Under the pieces are notes generated by a model. The model ran no database searches. It was given only the letters and a program-made list of their open reading frames with translations, and was not told where the DNA came from. Below, piece after piece: positions 8,501-18,082 of a stretch of DNA of 64,000 nucleotides; within the stretch, counting starts at the first letter, position 1; every line of letters begins with the position of its first letter. Position numbers and translations under genes: made by a program. The stretch is from Domibacillus aminovorans (GTDB lineage Bacteria > Bacillota > Bacilli > Bacillales > Domibacillaceae): contig NZ_LQWY01000024.1 of the NCBI RefSeq assembly GCF_001643235.1, positions 1-64,000 on the forward strand. Reading direction: 5' to 3'.

Positions 8501-9133
8501 CTAATTATGAGTCTTTTCAAGAGCCAGTTTTATACCAAAACCTATCAGTATAGTACCTGTGATTCCTTCAATAATATTTTGTGTTTTAGGTTTTTTCATA
8601 AAAACACTAATCTGATTAATTAAATAGATATAAAGTAAAAACCATACGGCAGTCAATACCGTATAAGTAATACCCATTATAAGAAACGGTAAAAAGGTAT
8701 TGCTTCCAGAGTCCACGAATTGAGGCAAAAAGGTTAAGAAAAAGACAGCAACTTTGGGATTTAGGATATTTGTAAGGAACCCTTGTTTAAAACAAGATGT
8801 GTTTACAAACTGGCTTTTTGTGTTCATCGCAACGCTTGCTGCTTCTTCCTTTTTCTTCATAGACCATAATGTCTTGACACCCAGATAAATTAAGTAAACA
8901 GCACCAACGTATTTGAAGACAGAAAATAATAACGCTGATTTCACAATGATGGCTGAAAGTCCTAATACAGCAGCAGAAGTATGGATAAGAAGGGCACAAC
9001 AATTACCTAAGGCTGTTTTAAGACCCCCGATTCTTCCAACGGTGACAGTATTTTTTGTAGCAATTGCAGTATCGGGACCGGGTAAAATAATTAAAAAAAT
9101 ACACATAAGGACAAACAGATAATAGTTTTCCAT
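8501..9133 (-). CDS. LysE/RhtB-family amino-acid exporter
   Basis: About 210 residues with the LysE-family signature PGPDTAIATKNTVTVGRIGG near the N-terminus, five to six membrane segments and the NPKVAVFFLTFLPQFV motif in the middle. The family exports amino acids such as lysine, homoserine or threonine. The reading frame extends to 9205, but ATG 9133 (MENYYLF) has AAAGGTGAT upstream and gives the normal family length. The gene is alone and has its own terminator. Confidence 0.9.
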   Translation of the reverse strand: MENYYLFVLMCIFLIILPGPDTAIATKNTVTVGRIGGLKTALGNCCALLIHTSAAVLGLSAIIVKSALLFSVFKYVGAVYLIYLGVKTLWSMKKKEEAASVAMNTKSQFVNTSCFKQGFLTNILNPKVAVFFLTFLPQFVDSGSNTFLPFLIMGITYTVLTAVWFLLYIYLINQISVFMKKPKTQNIIEGITGTILIGFGIKLALEKTHN

Positions 9134-9278
9134 TTTATTATCACCTTTCTGATTATGATAAGTTCTGAGTATGTAATTCTTATATTGTATTATATTTGCT
9201 CTCATATCAAGATTAATATCGTTAATTTAATCAAACTTTTAAAGCTACATCAGATTTTGTACTGACTATCCATTTTGC

Positions 9279-9431
9279 TTAGTCGTTCGATCCAATGACT
9301 AAAATGTCCCGTGCCGTTTCGATTGCTTCTGTTGTTATCTTTTCTAGTCTATTAATTTGCATAATTCGTTCAATTTGTAAAAATGAACGTTGAATTAATC
9401 TAAAGTTGCCACCAGTAATTTTGATGATATT
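9279..9431 (-). pseudogene. C-terminal remnant of a transposon AAA ATPase
   Basis: A 50-codon open piece ending at TAA 9279 reads NIIKITGGNFRLIQR, SFLQIERIMQIN and EAIETARDILVIG, a pattern I know from the C-terminus of TniB/IstB/TnsC-like transposition ATPases. There is no start and no upstream domain. Probably debris of a transposon. Confidence 0.55.
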
Positions 9432-9606
9432 GTCACTTCCTTTTTTGGATTATCCTCCATTGTTTCTCCTTTTTCATTCAATGTCTATTTAGGGTACAAC
9501 CAAAACAAGCAAAGTGGAAAACATGTACGACTGCACTCCAGCTTGCCTTTTTTGGGTTGATTAACGGTGTCTACTATATCAGTTTAAAATTAGTTTTACT
9601 TTCTAT

Positions 9607-10983
9607 TTATACAATCGAATTTCCTACCGATTTGCCTATCTTCAACCGTGTGCTCGCAAACAAGCTAATGAGAATCAAAACAAGATTAATTGCCATAGCA
9701 CCAGATAATCCAATTTCCATGATCATTCCCGTTGCATGACTAACGGAAATAATTGCACCGCCGATTCCGATAACAATACCGGGTGTAAAGGAATCTGCGA
9801 ATTGGAGGTTTGCAGAGATTTCGCCAGACTCTCCTTCTTTCGCATTAGCAAAAGCAACAGCACCACTAGTTGGATGAGCCAATCCTATTCCGATTCCTGT
9901 TATCATTTGACCAACAACCGCCAATACAATATTAGTTGCAGGGACCCAAACGACAAGCCCAATTCCAACTATCATAAATAACACGCCAATTCTGATCCTT
10001 TTATTTCGGCCTCGCCCTTGATCCGCAGTATCCCAATGTGATTGCATGTAGGACACAACGCACCAGCTAAGTGCAGCACTTGCCACAATTAGCCCTGCTA
10101 TATCCGCCGTTAGTCCTTTAGTCTCCGTCAATGCAAGCACCAAAAAGTTTTGTGTACTAACATAAGCAGCGAAAAATAACCCGCGCGAAGCGATGAGAGA
10201 AGGCAAACCTAAACGAAGCATCAGCGTACCCGCAGGCAGCAACTTGCGAAGTGGCTGGACCATAAGAACCAAACCGACAAGCAATAAAACGATTCCTATT
10301 GCTTCTGGGAGCATACCAAGGCCACTCAAGAAAAGTCCGGTACCGATAGCCAAGAGTATGGATAGCCAAGTGGCTCCTGTTTCACTCTTCTTATGGACGT
10401 TCGGAATTTTTAATTTACGGAATACGGGTAAGCTGAGAAGAGCTGCCAGAAGCAAAAATGGTAAGACACCCCAAAATACGAACCGCCAAGAAAACTGCTG
10501 TGCAATAACGCCAGCAACATAAGGTCCGATCATGGAAGGCAGTACATAGGCTGTGCCGAAAGCGCCTAATATTTTAGTTCGAAGCTCATCAGGGTAGCTT
10601 AAGGATATGGCTGTGTATACGCAAGTCATCATTGCACCTGCGCCGAATCCTTGTAATGCTCGGGAGGTTATCAAAACAATCATATTAGTAGCAAGAGCAG
10701 CAGCAATTAAACCAATTGCAAACAATATAATAGCGATGGTAAAAGGCCACGCAGGTCCTTTCCTGTCTATTTGACGCCCTACTACTAACGTTCCGATAAT
10801 TTGGGCTAGCAAATAAGCGCTGAAAATCCAACCGTAGAGTGTAATTCCTTGTAAATCGTTGGCTATGGCCGGAGCGATCGTGGTTACAGCTAATCCTTCA
10901 AATCCGACAGCCATTACAGCTAAAATGATTCCAATAGACAAAGCAAGGTAACGCGGTCCAAAAATACTTTGAGTTGTAGACAT
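9607..10983 (-). CDS. MFS drug efflux transporter, DHA2-like
   Basis: About 458 residues with 12-14 membrane segments. The loop motif GRQIDRKG lies between segments 2 and 3, and the antiporter motif region (LGAFGTAYVLPSMIGPYVAGVI) in segment 5 marks it as a proton-coupled exporter of drugs or metabolites. The frame runs up to 11070, but ATG 10983 has GGAGGTTAA at the right distance. It is divergent from the SufR-like regulator, and a perfect 10-10 palindrome lies directly upstream of this gene, so local regulation is likely. Confidence 0.87.
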   Translation of the reverse strand: MSTTQSIFGPRYLALSIGIILAVMAVGFEGLAVTTIAPAIANDLQGITLYGWIFSAYLLAQIIGTLVVGRQIDRKGPAWPFTIAIILFAIGLIAAALATNMIVLITSRALQGFGAGAMMTCVYTAISLSYPDELRTKILGAFGTAYVLPSMIGPYVAGVIAQQFSWRFVFWGVLPFLLLAALLSLPVFRKLKIPNVHKKSETGATWLSILLAIGTGLFLSGLGMLPEAIGIVLLLVGLVLMVQPLRKLLPAGTLMLRLGLPSLIASRGLFFAAYVSTQNFLVLALTETKGLTADIAGLIVASAALSWCVVSYMQSHWDTADQGRGRNKRIRIGVLFMIVGIGLVVWVPATNIVLAVVGQMITGIGIGLAHPTSGAVAFANAKEGESGEISANLQFADSFTPGIVIGIGGAIISVSHATGMIMEIGLSGAMAINLVLILISLFASTRLKIGKSVGNSIV

Positions 10984-11035
10984 GATATTTAACCTCCATA
11001 TTATGTTCCAGTTTATGTATACGTCGTATCCGGAT

Positions 11036-11063
11036 ACTTTGTAAACATTTTTCTTTACAAAGT
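11036..11063. promoter_or_regulatory. Palindromic operator candidate
   Basis: ACTTTGTAAA (11036-11045) and TTTACAAAGT (11054-11063) are perfect inverted arms around 8 bases, upstream of the MFS gene and between the divergent genes. A third half site, TTTACAATGTA, overlaps the -10 box of the regulator promoter at 11104-11114. Likely bound by the adjacent regulator. Confidence 0.65.
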
Positions 11064-11081
11064 ATAACATACGGTTTTATT

Positions 11082-11110
11082 TTGACTTAGTCAATATTTT
11101 TCTTTACAAT
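11082..11110 (+). promoter_or_regulatory. Sigma-A promoter of the SufR-like gene
   Basis: TTGACT (11082-11087), 17 bp spacer, TACAAT (11105-11110); the start codon is 50 bases further on. The -10 box overlaps an operator half site, which suggests autorepression. Confidence 0.7.
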
Positions 11111-11159
11111 GTAATTAAGTATTCTCTCCCATTTGTACTAAAGAAGAAGGTGTCGTTGA

Positions 11160-11825
11160 ATGAAAAAGAAGGATACAAATGCCAGTAAAGAAGGTATTGC
11201 TACAAGAACTAGGCGGACCATTATAAAGTTATTGAAACAGGAAGGTCCTCTGGATGCCCTTCAATTGGCGAAACAGCTTGGTGTATCTGGAATGGCAGTG
11301 CGGCAGCATCTATATAATCTACAAGCGCAACAATTGGTCACATTTGAGGAAGAACCAAGGTCTATGGGCCGTCCCGCCAAAATGTGGAGACTGACGTCTG
11401 AAGCCAATCGATTGTTTCCAGATGGACATGCTGACCTTATAGTCAGTTTAATTGAGTCCATGAAGGAAGCCTTTGATGAAGATGGATTGGAAAAGCTGCT
11501 AGAGATTCGCAATCAGAAACAGGTGATTCAATACAAGAATAAAGCACCGTCCAACCTTCCGTTAAACGAAAAATTAAAGGCTCTTGCAGAATCTCGGACA
11601 TCCGAGGGATATATGGCGGAAATTACCGAAAATAAGGATGGATCCTTTTGTTTAGTAGAGAAACACTGTCCGATATGCGAGGCTGCGAAGGTATGCTCGG
11701 GTTTTTGCAATAAGGAGCTGGAAATGTTTCAGCAGGTCTTGGGTGAAGATGTTGAAGTTAAGAGAACAGCACATATGTTAACCAGTGGCAACCGCTGTGT
11801 TTATTCGATTAAACGTATAAAGTGA
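11160..11825 (+). CDS. SufR-like DeoR/ArsR-type regulator with Cys cluster
   Basis: 221 residues. Residues 15-75 form a winged helix-turn-helix (LDALQLAKQLGVSGMAVRQH, then GRPAKMWRLT). The C-terminal half has the cluster CPIC-x6-C-x3-C (HCPICEAAKVCSGFCNKE), as in SufR and related iron-sulfur-binding repressors. That points to a redox- or Fe-S-responsive regulator, though the ligand here is not known. Start ATG 11160 follows AGAAGGTG. Divergent from the MFS exporter, whose control region holds a matching palindrome. A terminator follows. Confidence 0.75.
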   Translation: MKKKDTNASKEGIATRTRRTIIKLLKQEGPLDALQLAKQLGVSGMAVRQHLYNLQAQQLVTFEEEPRSMGRPAKMWRLTSEANRLFPDGHADLIVSLIESMKEAFDEDGLEKLLEIRNQKQVIQYKNKAPSNLPLNEKLKALAESRTSEGYMAEITENKDGSFCLVEKHCPICEAAKVCSGFCNKELEMFQQVLGEDVEVKRTAHMLTSGNRCVYSIKRIK

Positions 11826-11841
11826 AATGTGCAAAAGAATA

Positions 11842-11890
11842 GACATGCTGAACAAGGACATTCCCTGGGGTCAAGCATGTCCTTATTTTA
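11842..11890 (+). terminator. Terminator of the SufR-like gene
   Basis: GACATGCT (11842-11849) pairs with AGCATGTC (11874-11881), with a nested AAGGACA / TGTCCTT alternative; TTATTTTAT follows. Confidence 0.65.
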
Positions 11891-11947
11891 TATCATCTAC
11901 CGTCAATAAACATCGCCTTCAAACCGAAGACTTTGTCTACTGACTGA

Positions 11948-11977
11948 AACACCTAGATTCACTGAAATCTAGGTGTT
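11948..11977. terminator. Terminator beyond helD
   Basis: Perfect 12 bp arms AACACCTAGATT (11948-11959) and AATCTAGGTGTT (11966-11977), with T run on the + side and A-rich flank on the other. It lies 19 bases beyond the helD stop and may work in both directions. Confidence 0.75.
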
Positions 11978-11995
11978 TTTTGATTTAAATTAAAT

Positions 11996-14305
11996 TTAGT
12001 TGCGCAAAAAGGAGCTCGGTTCGCCTATGCTGTAAAGCTGCAAGTGATGCATAGCCCGGGTACAGGCAGTGTAAAACAATCTACGCAGGCTCTCATCTCC
12101 GTATACTTCCGCTGATGCGTCATAAATAATAACCGCGTCGAATTCGATACCTTTGGCCAAATACGCCGGTATGACGACAACGCCTTGCTCGTATTCAATC
12201 GAGCCGCTCTTCACGAGCTTAATTTCTTCGACGCTGCTCAGGCCCTCGTATGCGGCGGTGCTCTCCGCAGCGGATTTGCATATAATCGCGATCGTATTAT
12301 ACCGCCGCTTCCGCAAGTCTGCGACTTTGGAAGCAATGCAGCGGTGCAGTTTGGCGCGATTGGACAATTGTGTCAGCACAGGCCTCTCGCCATCGCGTTC
12401 AAAAGCGGTAATCCGTTCGCCGTCGGGTACGAGTCCGCGTGTAAATTCGACAATCGGTTTTGTGGATCTGTAGCTGCGGATCAAGTTGATCGCAACTGTT
12501 TCATCCGGTCCGTATAAGCCGGTAAGCGTGTGGAAATCGACCATTTTGCTGGCATGGGCGAATATTGCCTGATTAAAGTCACCGAGCACGGTCATTCTTG
12601 CCGAAGGAAACAAACGTTTCAAAAACTCGAATTGAAACAGAGAATAATCTTGCGCCTCGTCTACAAGTACATGTTTGATCGAGCTGTTCGTCTGAAAGCC
12701 TTGAATCAGCTCTTTCATAAGTAAAAACGGAGTAGCATCTTCGTAAAATAGTTTTCCTTCGTCCAGCATTTTCACAGTCGAGAGGCAAATATCCGGCCAC
12801 TCCTCGGGTGCTTCCCGGTCCATCCACTGTTTGATCTGGATGGGATCGGTAAAAAGCTGCTTGTATATTCCCTTAATGTTGACGAAACGAAACGCCTTGA
12901 TCCGTTTTCGCAACGGCTTTAACTTCTGGCGAACAATCAAGCGAGCTAACGCTTCAGGCTCGATTTCATAATCATGAATCGACTCACCTTTAAAGCCGCG
13001 TTTTTCCGCTAAGTAGGTATATGCCTTATGGTAATCCTCATTGCTAAGCAGTTCGATTTCCTCCTGTACCCATGGCTTAGTCCGTTCGAGCTTCTCGGCT
13101 TCATCTATTTGCTTAATTAGCCAATCCTTCAATTTTTCAAGTCTGCTATGAAAGCGAAGTGAAGTGTCGCTGCTATAAAACTTTTCCGTGATTTGTTTAG
13201 CAGTAACGATTGGCTTTCCTCTGAAGATAATCCCTTTGAATACCATTCCAGATAATTCCAGCGAATCCCTGTATGATTTGATCGCCTTAAAGAAACGGGC
13301 GGTAGCCTTGAATCGGATGCTCGCAATCCTTGTTCCGTATAATCGGTTATCCACTGCAGTCAAAACATATTCCAATTGATCGTAAGGATTCTCAACTTGA
13401 AACTCACTTTTCAGCCGACGGTCCAAGTATTCCTGAAATGTGACCTGCTGCATATTCTCTTCGCCGAGTTCTGGCAACACATTGGAAACGTAACTATTAA
13501 ACAACGAATTTGGCGAAAAAAGAATGATTTGATCGGCATTCAGCGTATCTCGATATTTATAAAGCAAATAAGCAATCCGCTGCAGGGCAGCCGATGTCTT
13601 GCCGCTGCCAGCAGCGCCGTGTACAATGAGTATCCGCTCGCGATCGTGCCGGATGATCCGGTTTTGCTCCTGTTGAATGGTGGCCACTATATTGTGCATA
13701 TGTTTGTCTGTACCTTTGCCAAGCACCTGCTGTAAAATCTCGTCACCAATGGTGAGACTGGTATCGAACATAGATTGGATAATGCCGCCGCGGATGAGAT
13801 ATTGCCACTTTTTCTCCAGTATGCCATGGATGACGCCTCCAGGTGTAGCGTACTTGGCGGGACCAGGCTGGTAGTCGTAGTAGACACTCGAGACCGGAGC
13901 CCTCCAGTCGTAAATAAGGAAATTTTCTCCGCTTGTATCCGTGAGCGTAGAGATGCCGATATAGATTCGTTCCACATTTGAAGTTCCTTCTTCAATGAAA
14001 TCGATTCGACCAAAATAGGGCGCCTCTTGCATACGCCGCAGGGCAGATAATCTCTTGGATGCATATCTATCGGTGCTTTGACTTACGGACAGAGCTTGAG
14101 CCTCTTGTCTCAAGCCGATGATGGTCTCAAGATAATCGTCGAAGGTATCAATATTAACCTTTACTTCATCCCAAAAGTGTTTGCGGATATTCACAACTTC
14201 CATCCGACGCCTGGAAGTTTCGTCCTCCAATCTATTGATTTGTTCTGTAATTTTCTCCATTACGCTGTCCACTCGTTCTTGCTCCTGGCGAAGTTCCATG
14301 TTCAT
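11996..14305 (-). CDS. helD: RNA polymerase recycling ATPase HelD
   Basis: UvrD/Rep-like superfamily 1 ATPase that binds RNA polymerase, pushes into its channels and releases it from stalled or terminated complexes. 769 residues, the length of Bacillus HelD. The N-terminal ~70 residues form the charged coiled-coil arm; Walker A is GAAGSGKT (230-237); Walker B is in KHVLVDEAQDYS; motif IV-VI elements include LIRSYRSTKPI and FYTACTRAM near the end. The ATG at 14305 has AAGGAGTG 8 bases upstream and is better than the GTG three codons earlier. HelD-like proteins in some bacteria protect RNA polymerase from rifampicin; a rifampin phosphotransferase also lies in this window at 60.2 kb. Confidence 0.93.
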   Translation of the reverse strand: MNMELRQEQERVDSVMEKITEQINRLEDETSRRRMEVVNIRKHFWDEVKVNIDTFDDYLETIIGLRQEAQALSVSQSTDRYASKRLSALRRMQEAPYFGRIDFIEEGTSNVERIYIGISTLTDTSGENFLIYDWRAPVSSVYYDYQPGPAKYATPGGVIHGILEKKWQYLIRGGIIQSMFDTSLTIGDEILQQVLGKGTDKHMHNIVATIQQEQNRIIRHDRERILIVHGAAGSGKTSAALQRIAYLLYKYRDTLNADQIILFSPNSLFNSYVSNVLPELGEENMQQVTFQEYLDRRLKSEFQVENPYDQLEYVLTAVDNRLYGTRIASIRFKATARFFKAIKSYRDSLELSGMVFKGIIFRGKPIVTAKQITEKFYSSDTSLRFHSRLEKLKDWLIKQIDEAEKLERTKPWVQEEIELLSNEDYHKAYTYLAEKRGFKGESIHDYEIEPEALARLIVRQKLKPLRKRIKAFRFVNIKGIYKQLFTDPIQIKQWMDREAPEEWPDICLSTVKMLDEGKLFYEDATPFLLMKELIQGFQTNSSIKHVLVDEAQDYSLFQFEFLKRLFPSARMTVLGDFNQAIFAHASKMVDFHTLTGLYGPDETVAINLIRSYRSTKPIVEFTRGLVPDGERITAFERDGERPVLTQLSNRAKLHRCIASKVADLRKRRYNTIAIICKSAAESTAAYEGLSSVEEIKLVKSGSIEYEQGVVVIPAYLAKGIEFDAVIIYDASAEVYGDESLRRLFYTACTRAMHHLQLYSIGEPSSFLRN

Positions 14306-14570
14306 ATCAAACACTCCTTTAAAAAAATAAAAATAGGGGTTGACTGAAAAGGATTTTATGACCTATAATTAAAATAGGGATATTTTATACAAAAAATCCA
14401 TTAATGGTGTATCTATATAAATTTACCACAGTTTCTCAATTTTATCAATGTATTTACACGACCAACGCTATGATGGATCATAATTGTTGCAAATTTAAAG
14501 GAAGAAAAACCCTAATTTCACAAGACAAATGACTCACAAAAAATGATATCCAAATATACGATCATTTAGT

Positions 14571-14604
14571 TGTAGCGTCAGGAAACCGCGTTTACAACGT
14601 TAAG
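14571..14604. repeat. Solitary Tn3-family terminal repeat
   Basis: TGTAGCGTCAGGAAACCGCG followed by TTTACAACGTTAAG matches the 38 bp end of Tn1546/Tn3-like transposons (GGGGTAGCGTCAGGAAAA...). The second copy in this window (41704-41742) has the same orientation, so the two do not bound one element in a simple way. Confidence 0.65.
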
Positions 14605-14620
14605 GAAATTCCAATATTAA

Positions 14621-14668
14621 AAAGCCCAATTTCTTAGCATTAATATTAAGAAATTGGGCTTTTTTTCG
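14621..14668. terminator. Strong terminator hairpin
   Basis: AAAGCCCAATTTCTTA (14621-14636) and TAAGAAATTGGGCTTT (14647-14662) form a perfect 16 bp stem followed by TTTTTTCG. Which transcript it ends is not clear, as no gene runs into it. Confidence 0.8.
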
Positions 14669-14928
14669 TTATTCCATTAAATGGCCCTATTGCGGAACAA
14701 AAAAGTTCTCTTCACCATCCTGCGCTTAGTTCAATAAAAGTGGTACCATAAACGGACGTTTACGGTACTAATAATCGTTTTATCAGGAAACAGCCTATTT
14801 TGGTTAATTAATAGAACCAAAACTCATTCCAAAAAATAAAGTTCCATTTTTAATAACTAAAACCGCTTTTGGTGCTAATGTAGGTTGGTAGACAACTTTA
14901 AGCAGGTGATGAATATTGAAGATACTCC

Positions 14929-15824
14929 CTATTCTTGCGTCCTCCATCCTACTGCATGCTCCCTCACCATACTCATAAATTCCCGCGCTGCATGAGACAG
15001 CCACTTATCCTTATGATGGGACATAATCGTTGAAACGCTGCCCAAACCGGAATCCCAAGGGATGGACTGAATCCTGTTCTGTTCAAGGTCGTTTTGTACT
15101 GTCACAAGAGGCAAAATAGAAATGCCAAGACCGCACATAACACATTGTTTGATAGCCTCAATACTCCAAAACTCCATGCCTGCCTCTGTTGCGATGCCCT
15201 TGCTTCTTAAAAATGCTTCGAAATAATCCCAATTGCTCCCCTGTTCCGTAAATAAAATATTTTCATTGTCCTGCAAAGCAAATAACGCAAGAGTTCTTGT
15301 ATCATCGGCATCTGGAGATAGGATGATAACCAAGGTCTCTTCCACGAGTGTTTCCGTATGCAGCTCGTGATCCTCATGCGGAGCTTGTAAATAGAAGCTC
15401 ACATCTAGTCCCCCTCTGCGAAGTTCCTCCTGCAAGTCCCAGCAAGACCCCGATTTCATAATCAGATTCACTTTAGGGTAACGCTTACGATATGCTTGGA
15501 TAATGAGCGGTAGACGATAAATCATAAGGGACTCCGGCGCCCCGATGCGCAACGTTCCTGTCATTTCTTTTTCCATATGAAAAACATCTTTTGCTTTCGT
15601 ATAAAGCTGGATCATTTCCGAAGCGTGCGTCAAAATTGTGAACCTACTTCTGTAAGTTGAACCTTCTTGCCAATCCGATCAAACAAAGGGGCACCCATTT
15701 CCTGTTCGAGTGCCTGGATATGAGCTGTAACTGTTGATTGGGCATATCCTAAATACGTGGCAGCGCGCGTAAATCCTCCCATATCGACAATCGCTTTGAA
15801 TGTAATCAAGTGCCGTATTTCCAT
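14929..15824 (-). pseudogene. LysR-type regulator, frameshifted
   Basis: Two frames make one typical LysR protein of about 298 residues. The first (start 15824) carries the winged helix-turn-helix (TRAATYLGYAQSTVTAHIQ) and stops at 15630 after LTEVGSQF. The second resumes with THASEMIQLYTKAKDVF and holds the whole effector-binding domain (TGTLRIGAPESL onward). Adding one T to the CAATTTTGACG tract restores a single frame. Without repair the product is only the DNA-binding domain. It is divergent from the APC permease gene, which it presumably controlled. A sequencing error in the T tract remains possible. Confidence 0.82.
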
Positions 15825-15955
15825 TGCTCATCTTCCCTTCATCATTATTTCCGATGATTATCATCATGAATATTCATTTTACCGATGGGAAAGTTCTACA
15901 TATAATCAAAGTATACGAGATTACTATTCGTTTCAAGAACTTTTGAGGTGATACT

Positions 15956-17236
15956 ATGCAAAACAAAAAAATTGGATTCGTCCTACTGAGCGGCTTGATA
16001 ATTGGTCCCGTCCTTGGATCGGGCATTATCATTCTCCCACCGGCCGTATACGAAACGGCCGGAAACTATGCTATCTTTGCTTGGGTGTTCATGCTATGTT
16101 TGAGCATGTTATTTGCTTATCAGTTTGGCAAATTAAGCCTTATCATTCCAGGTGATTCGGGCGTTGCACTCGCGGTAGAGCGAGCATTCGGATCGCACAT
16201 CAAAAATCTATCGGCCATCTTCTTCATTCTCGCCGTCTGCTTTGGTCCTGTCGCTGTCATCGGAACGGCCGGTCATTACCTACAACTTCTGACCGCTCAA
16301 ACATTTGTGCAAGAGGAATCGCTCACATTCGGTTTGCTGTGCATTGTGTACGTTATATTGACGCGTAACATCACATCGGTAGGAAAAGTTGCGTTCTTTA
16401 TGTCTAGCTTCATTGTTGGCACCTTGCTTATTGGGAGCCTACATACCTTGTTCACGACGGACGGAGGTATCAGTCTGACAGAACCGATTACCGTATATGA
16501 CTTTGGTCAAAGTCTGCTTCTCTTGTTTTGGGCATTGATCGGCTGGGAAGTAATTGGGAGTTATTCATTAGAGGTAAAGTCTCCAGAACGCACCATTCCA
16601 AAGGCTGTAGCCCTAAGTTTTACGATCATCGCCATAGTCAGCTTGACCGTCGCACTCGCATTTCAATGGACACACGCAGGTAACAGTGGCACAGATGATC
16701 AATCCTTAGCGCCCTTACTAGCAGGTTTATTCGGAAGCTGGGCAACCCCGCTCATTTCCACCATCACTATCGCCCTATGCCTCAGTACTGTATTACTGGT
16801 CATCGGTGCTGTCACAAGACTTATCCGTGACCAAGCAGGAAACGGCGTGTTACCGTCACGGCTTTCCTTTAAAAATGAAAACAACGTTCCATCCCAAGCA
16901 CTTCTTCTTATGTTTGGCATCCATTCCGGCATGTTTGTTCTCTACACGATGCACATCATAAGCATCCAACAGCTTGTCGCCATCGCCAACGCTTTCTTCT
17001 TATGTAATGCGCTGCTTGGCGTATTGGCATGCCTGCGCTTGTTTGCTTCACCGCTTTTAAAAGCGGGGGCATTGTTGCTTTCCATATGTTTTCTCTGTAT
17101 CTTATTATTTTCTTCTTCTTTTATTTTGGCAGGGATTACAGGGGTTTCGATTTATTTTGTTTGGTTACAGAGAATCGAGAATAAGCGGAAAGATATGTTG
17201 AGGCAGGTTGAATTGTCGCTTTGTAAAAAAGATTGA
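15956..17236 (+). CDS. APC-superfamily amino-acid exporter, YjeH-like
   Basis: 426 residues with about 12 membrane segments. The N-terminal GPVLGSGIIILPPAVYETAG is the substrate-site loop of amino acid/polyamine/organocation carriers, and the sequence overall resembles YjeH-type permeases, which export methionine and branched-chain amino acids. Strong start: TTTTGAGGTGAT upstream of ATG 15956. The divergent LysR gene is frameshifted here, so control may have been lost. Substrate is inferred from family only. Confidence 0.85.
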   Translation: MQNKKIGFVLLSGLIIGPVLGSGIIILPPAVYETAGNYAIFAWVFMLCLSMLFAYQFGKLSLIIPGDSGVALAVERAFGSHIKNLSAIFFILAVCFGPVAVIGTAGHYLQLLTAQTFVQEESLTFGLLCIVYVILTRNITSVGKVAFFMSSFIVGTLLIGSLHTLFTTDGGISLTEPITVYDFGQSLLLLFWALIGWEVIGSYSLEVKSPERTIPKAVALSFTIIAIVSLTVALAFQWTHAGNSGTDDQSLAPLLAGLFGSWATPLISTITIALCLSTVLLVIGAVTRLIRDQAGNGVLPSRLSFKNENNVPSQALLLMFGIHSGMFVLYTMHIISIQQLVAIANAFFLCNALLGVLACLRLFASPLLKAGALLLSICFLCILLFSSSFILAGITGVSIYFVWLQRIENKRKDMLRQVELSLCKKD

Positions 17237-17267
17237 TCAAAATTTGATCCTAATCCTTAAAATGGAT

Positions 17268-18071
17268 GGTTCAGGTGCAAAAAATTCAAGGAAATTGCAA
17301 GTAATCTCTAACTCATGAACATACTGATACTAAACTACTCTAAAAAGGACGTGATCAGTATGGGAAAGCACCATTTATTCAAGTGGAAACATTATCAACC
17401 GGACATTATTTTGTTAACCGTAACATAGTGGAGATGATCGAGGAACGCGGCTTATCAATGGCCTACACAACCATTATGCGTTGGGTTCATCAATATAGTC
17501 CGGCATCATCTCAGACCAACAAATAACTCTTGGAGAGTCGACGAAACGTATATCAAAGTAAAAGGGCAATGGATGTACCTGTATCGTGCAGTGGACTCCA
17601 AAGGAAACACGATTGATTTTTATCTCGGTAAAGCCAGAGACAAACAGGCTGCAAAATGCTTCTTCAAGAAAGCTTTGCGGTCTTTTCATGTTTCTAAACC
17701 CCGTGTCATAACAGTAAACAAAATCCAACCTATCCTGTAGCGATTCAAGAGTTAAAAAAAGAGAAACGTATGCCTGAAGGCATACAAATAAGGCAAGTAA
17801 GATATCTCAATAATATAGTAGAACAAGATCACCGTTTCATTAAAAAACATGTGCGCTCTATGTTGGGATTCAAGTCGTATGAAACAGCCACTTATATATT
17901 GAATGGCATTGAAGCGATGCATATGATAAAAAAAAGGCAGGTTCACCAAGGGGTGAAGTCTGCCCAAAATGAAGTTGAATTCATACATCAGTTGTTCGGA
18001 ATAGCATCATAACGGCAAGTTAGTAGGTAATGTAGGTTCTATTTTTATCAAATTATTTTCGCACCAGAACC
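17268..18071 (+). mobile_element. Degenerate IS6-family (IS240-like) element
   Basis: Bounded by GGTTCAGGTGCAAA (17268-17281) and TTCGCACCAGAACC (18058-18071), the IS6-type ends. Between them the transposase is recognisable but broken: start region MGKHHLFKWKHYQ at 17360, a frameshift and internal deletion near 17400, and later pieces such as SWRVDETYIKVKGQWMYL and, at 17770-18012, MPEGIQIRQVRYLNNIVEQDHRF... (last ~80 residues). Non-functional. Confidence 0.85.
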
Positions 18072-18082
18072 AACTGAACTAA

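Larger units (their letters stand above)
14306..14928. other. Gene-free stretch with transposon end and terminator
   Basis: AT-rich. Contains a solitary Tn3-type end (14571-14604), a strong terminator (14621-14668) and degenerate hairpin repeats (about 14680-14760, with TTATTCCATTAAATGGCCC and GTTCAATAA pieces). No gene seen. Confidence 0.6.

Noticed and set aside
10157-10522. Open frames on both strands inside the MFS gene
   Set aside because: They lie in alternative frames of a clear transporter and lack ribosome binding sites or recognisable motifs.
13376-14064. Several 100-120 codon frames overlapping helD
   Set aside because: Shadow frames in a GC-richer gene; helD motifs are continuous on the minus strand.
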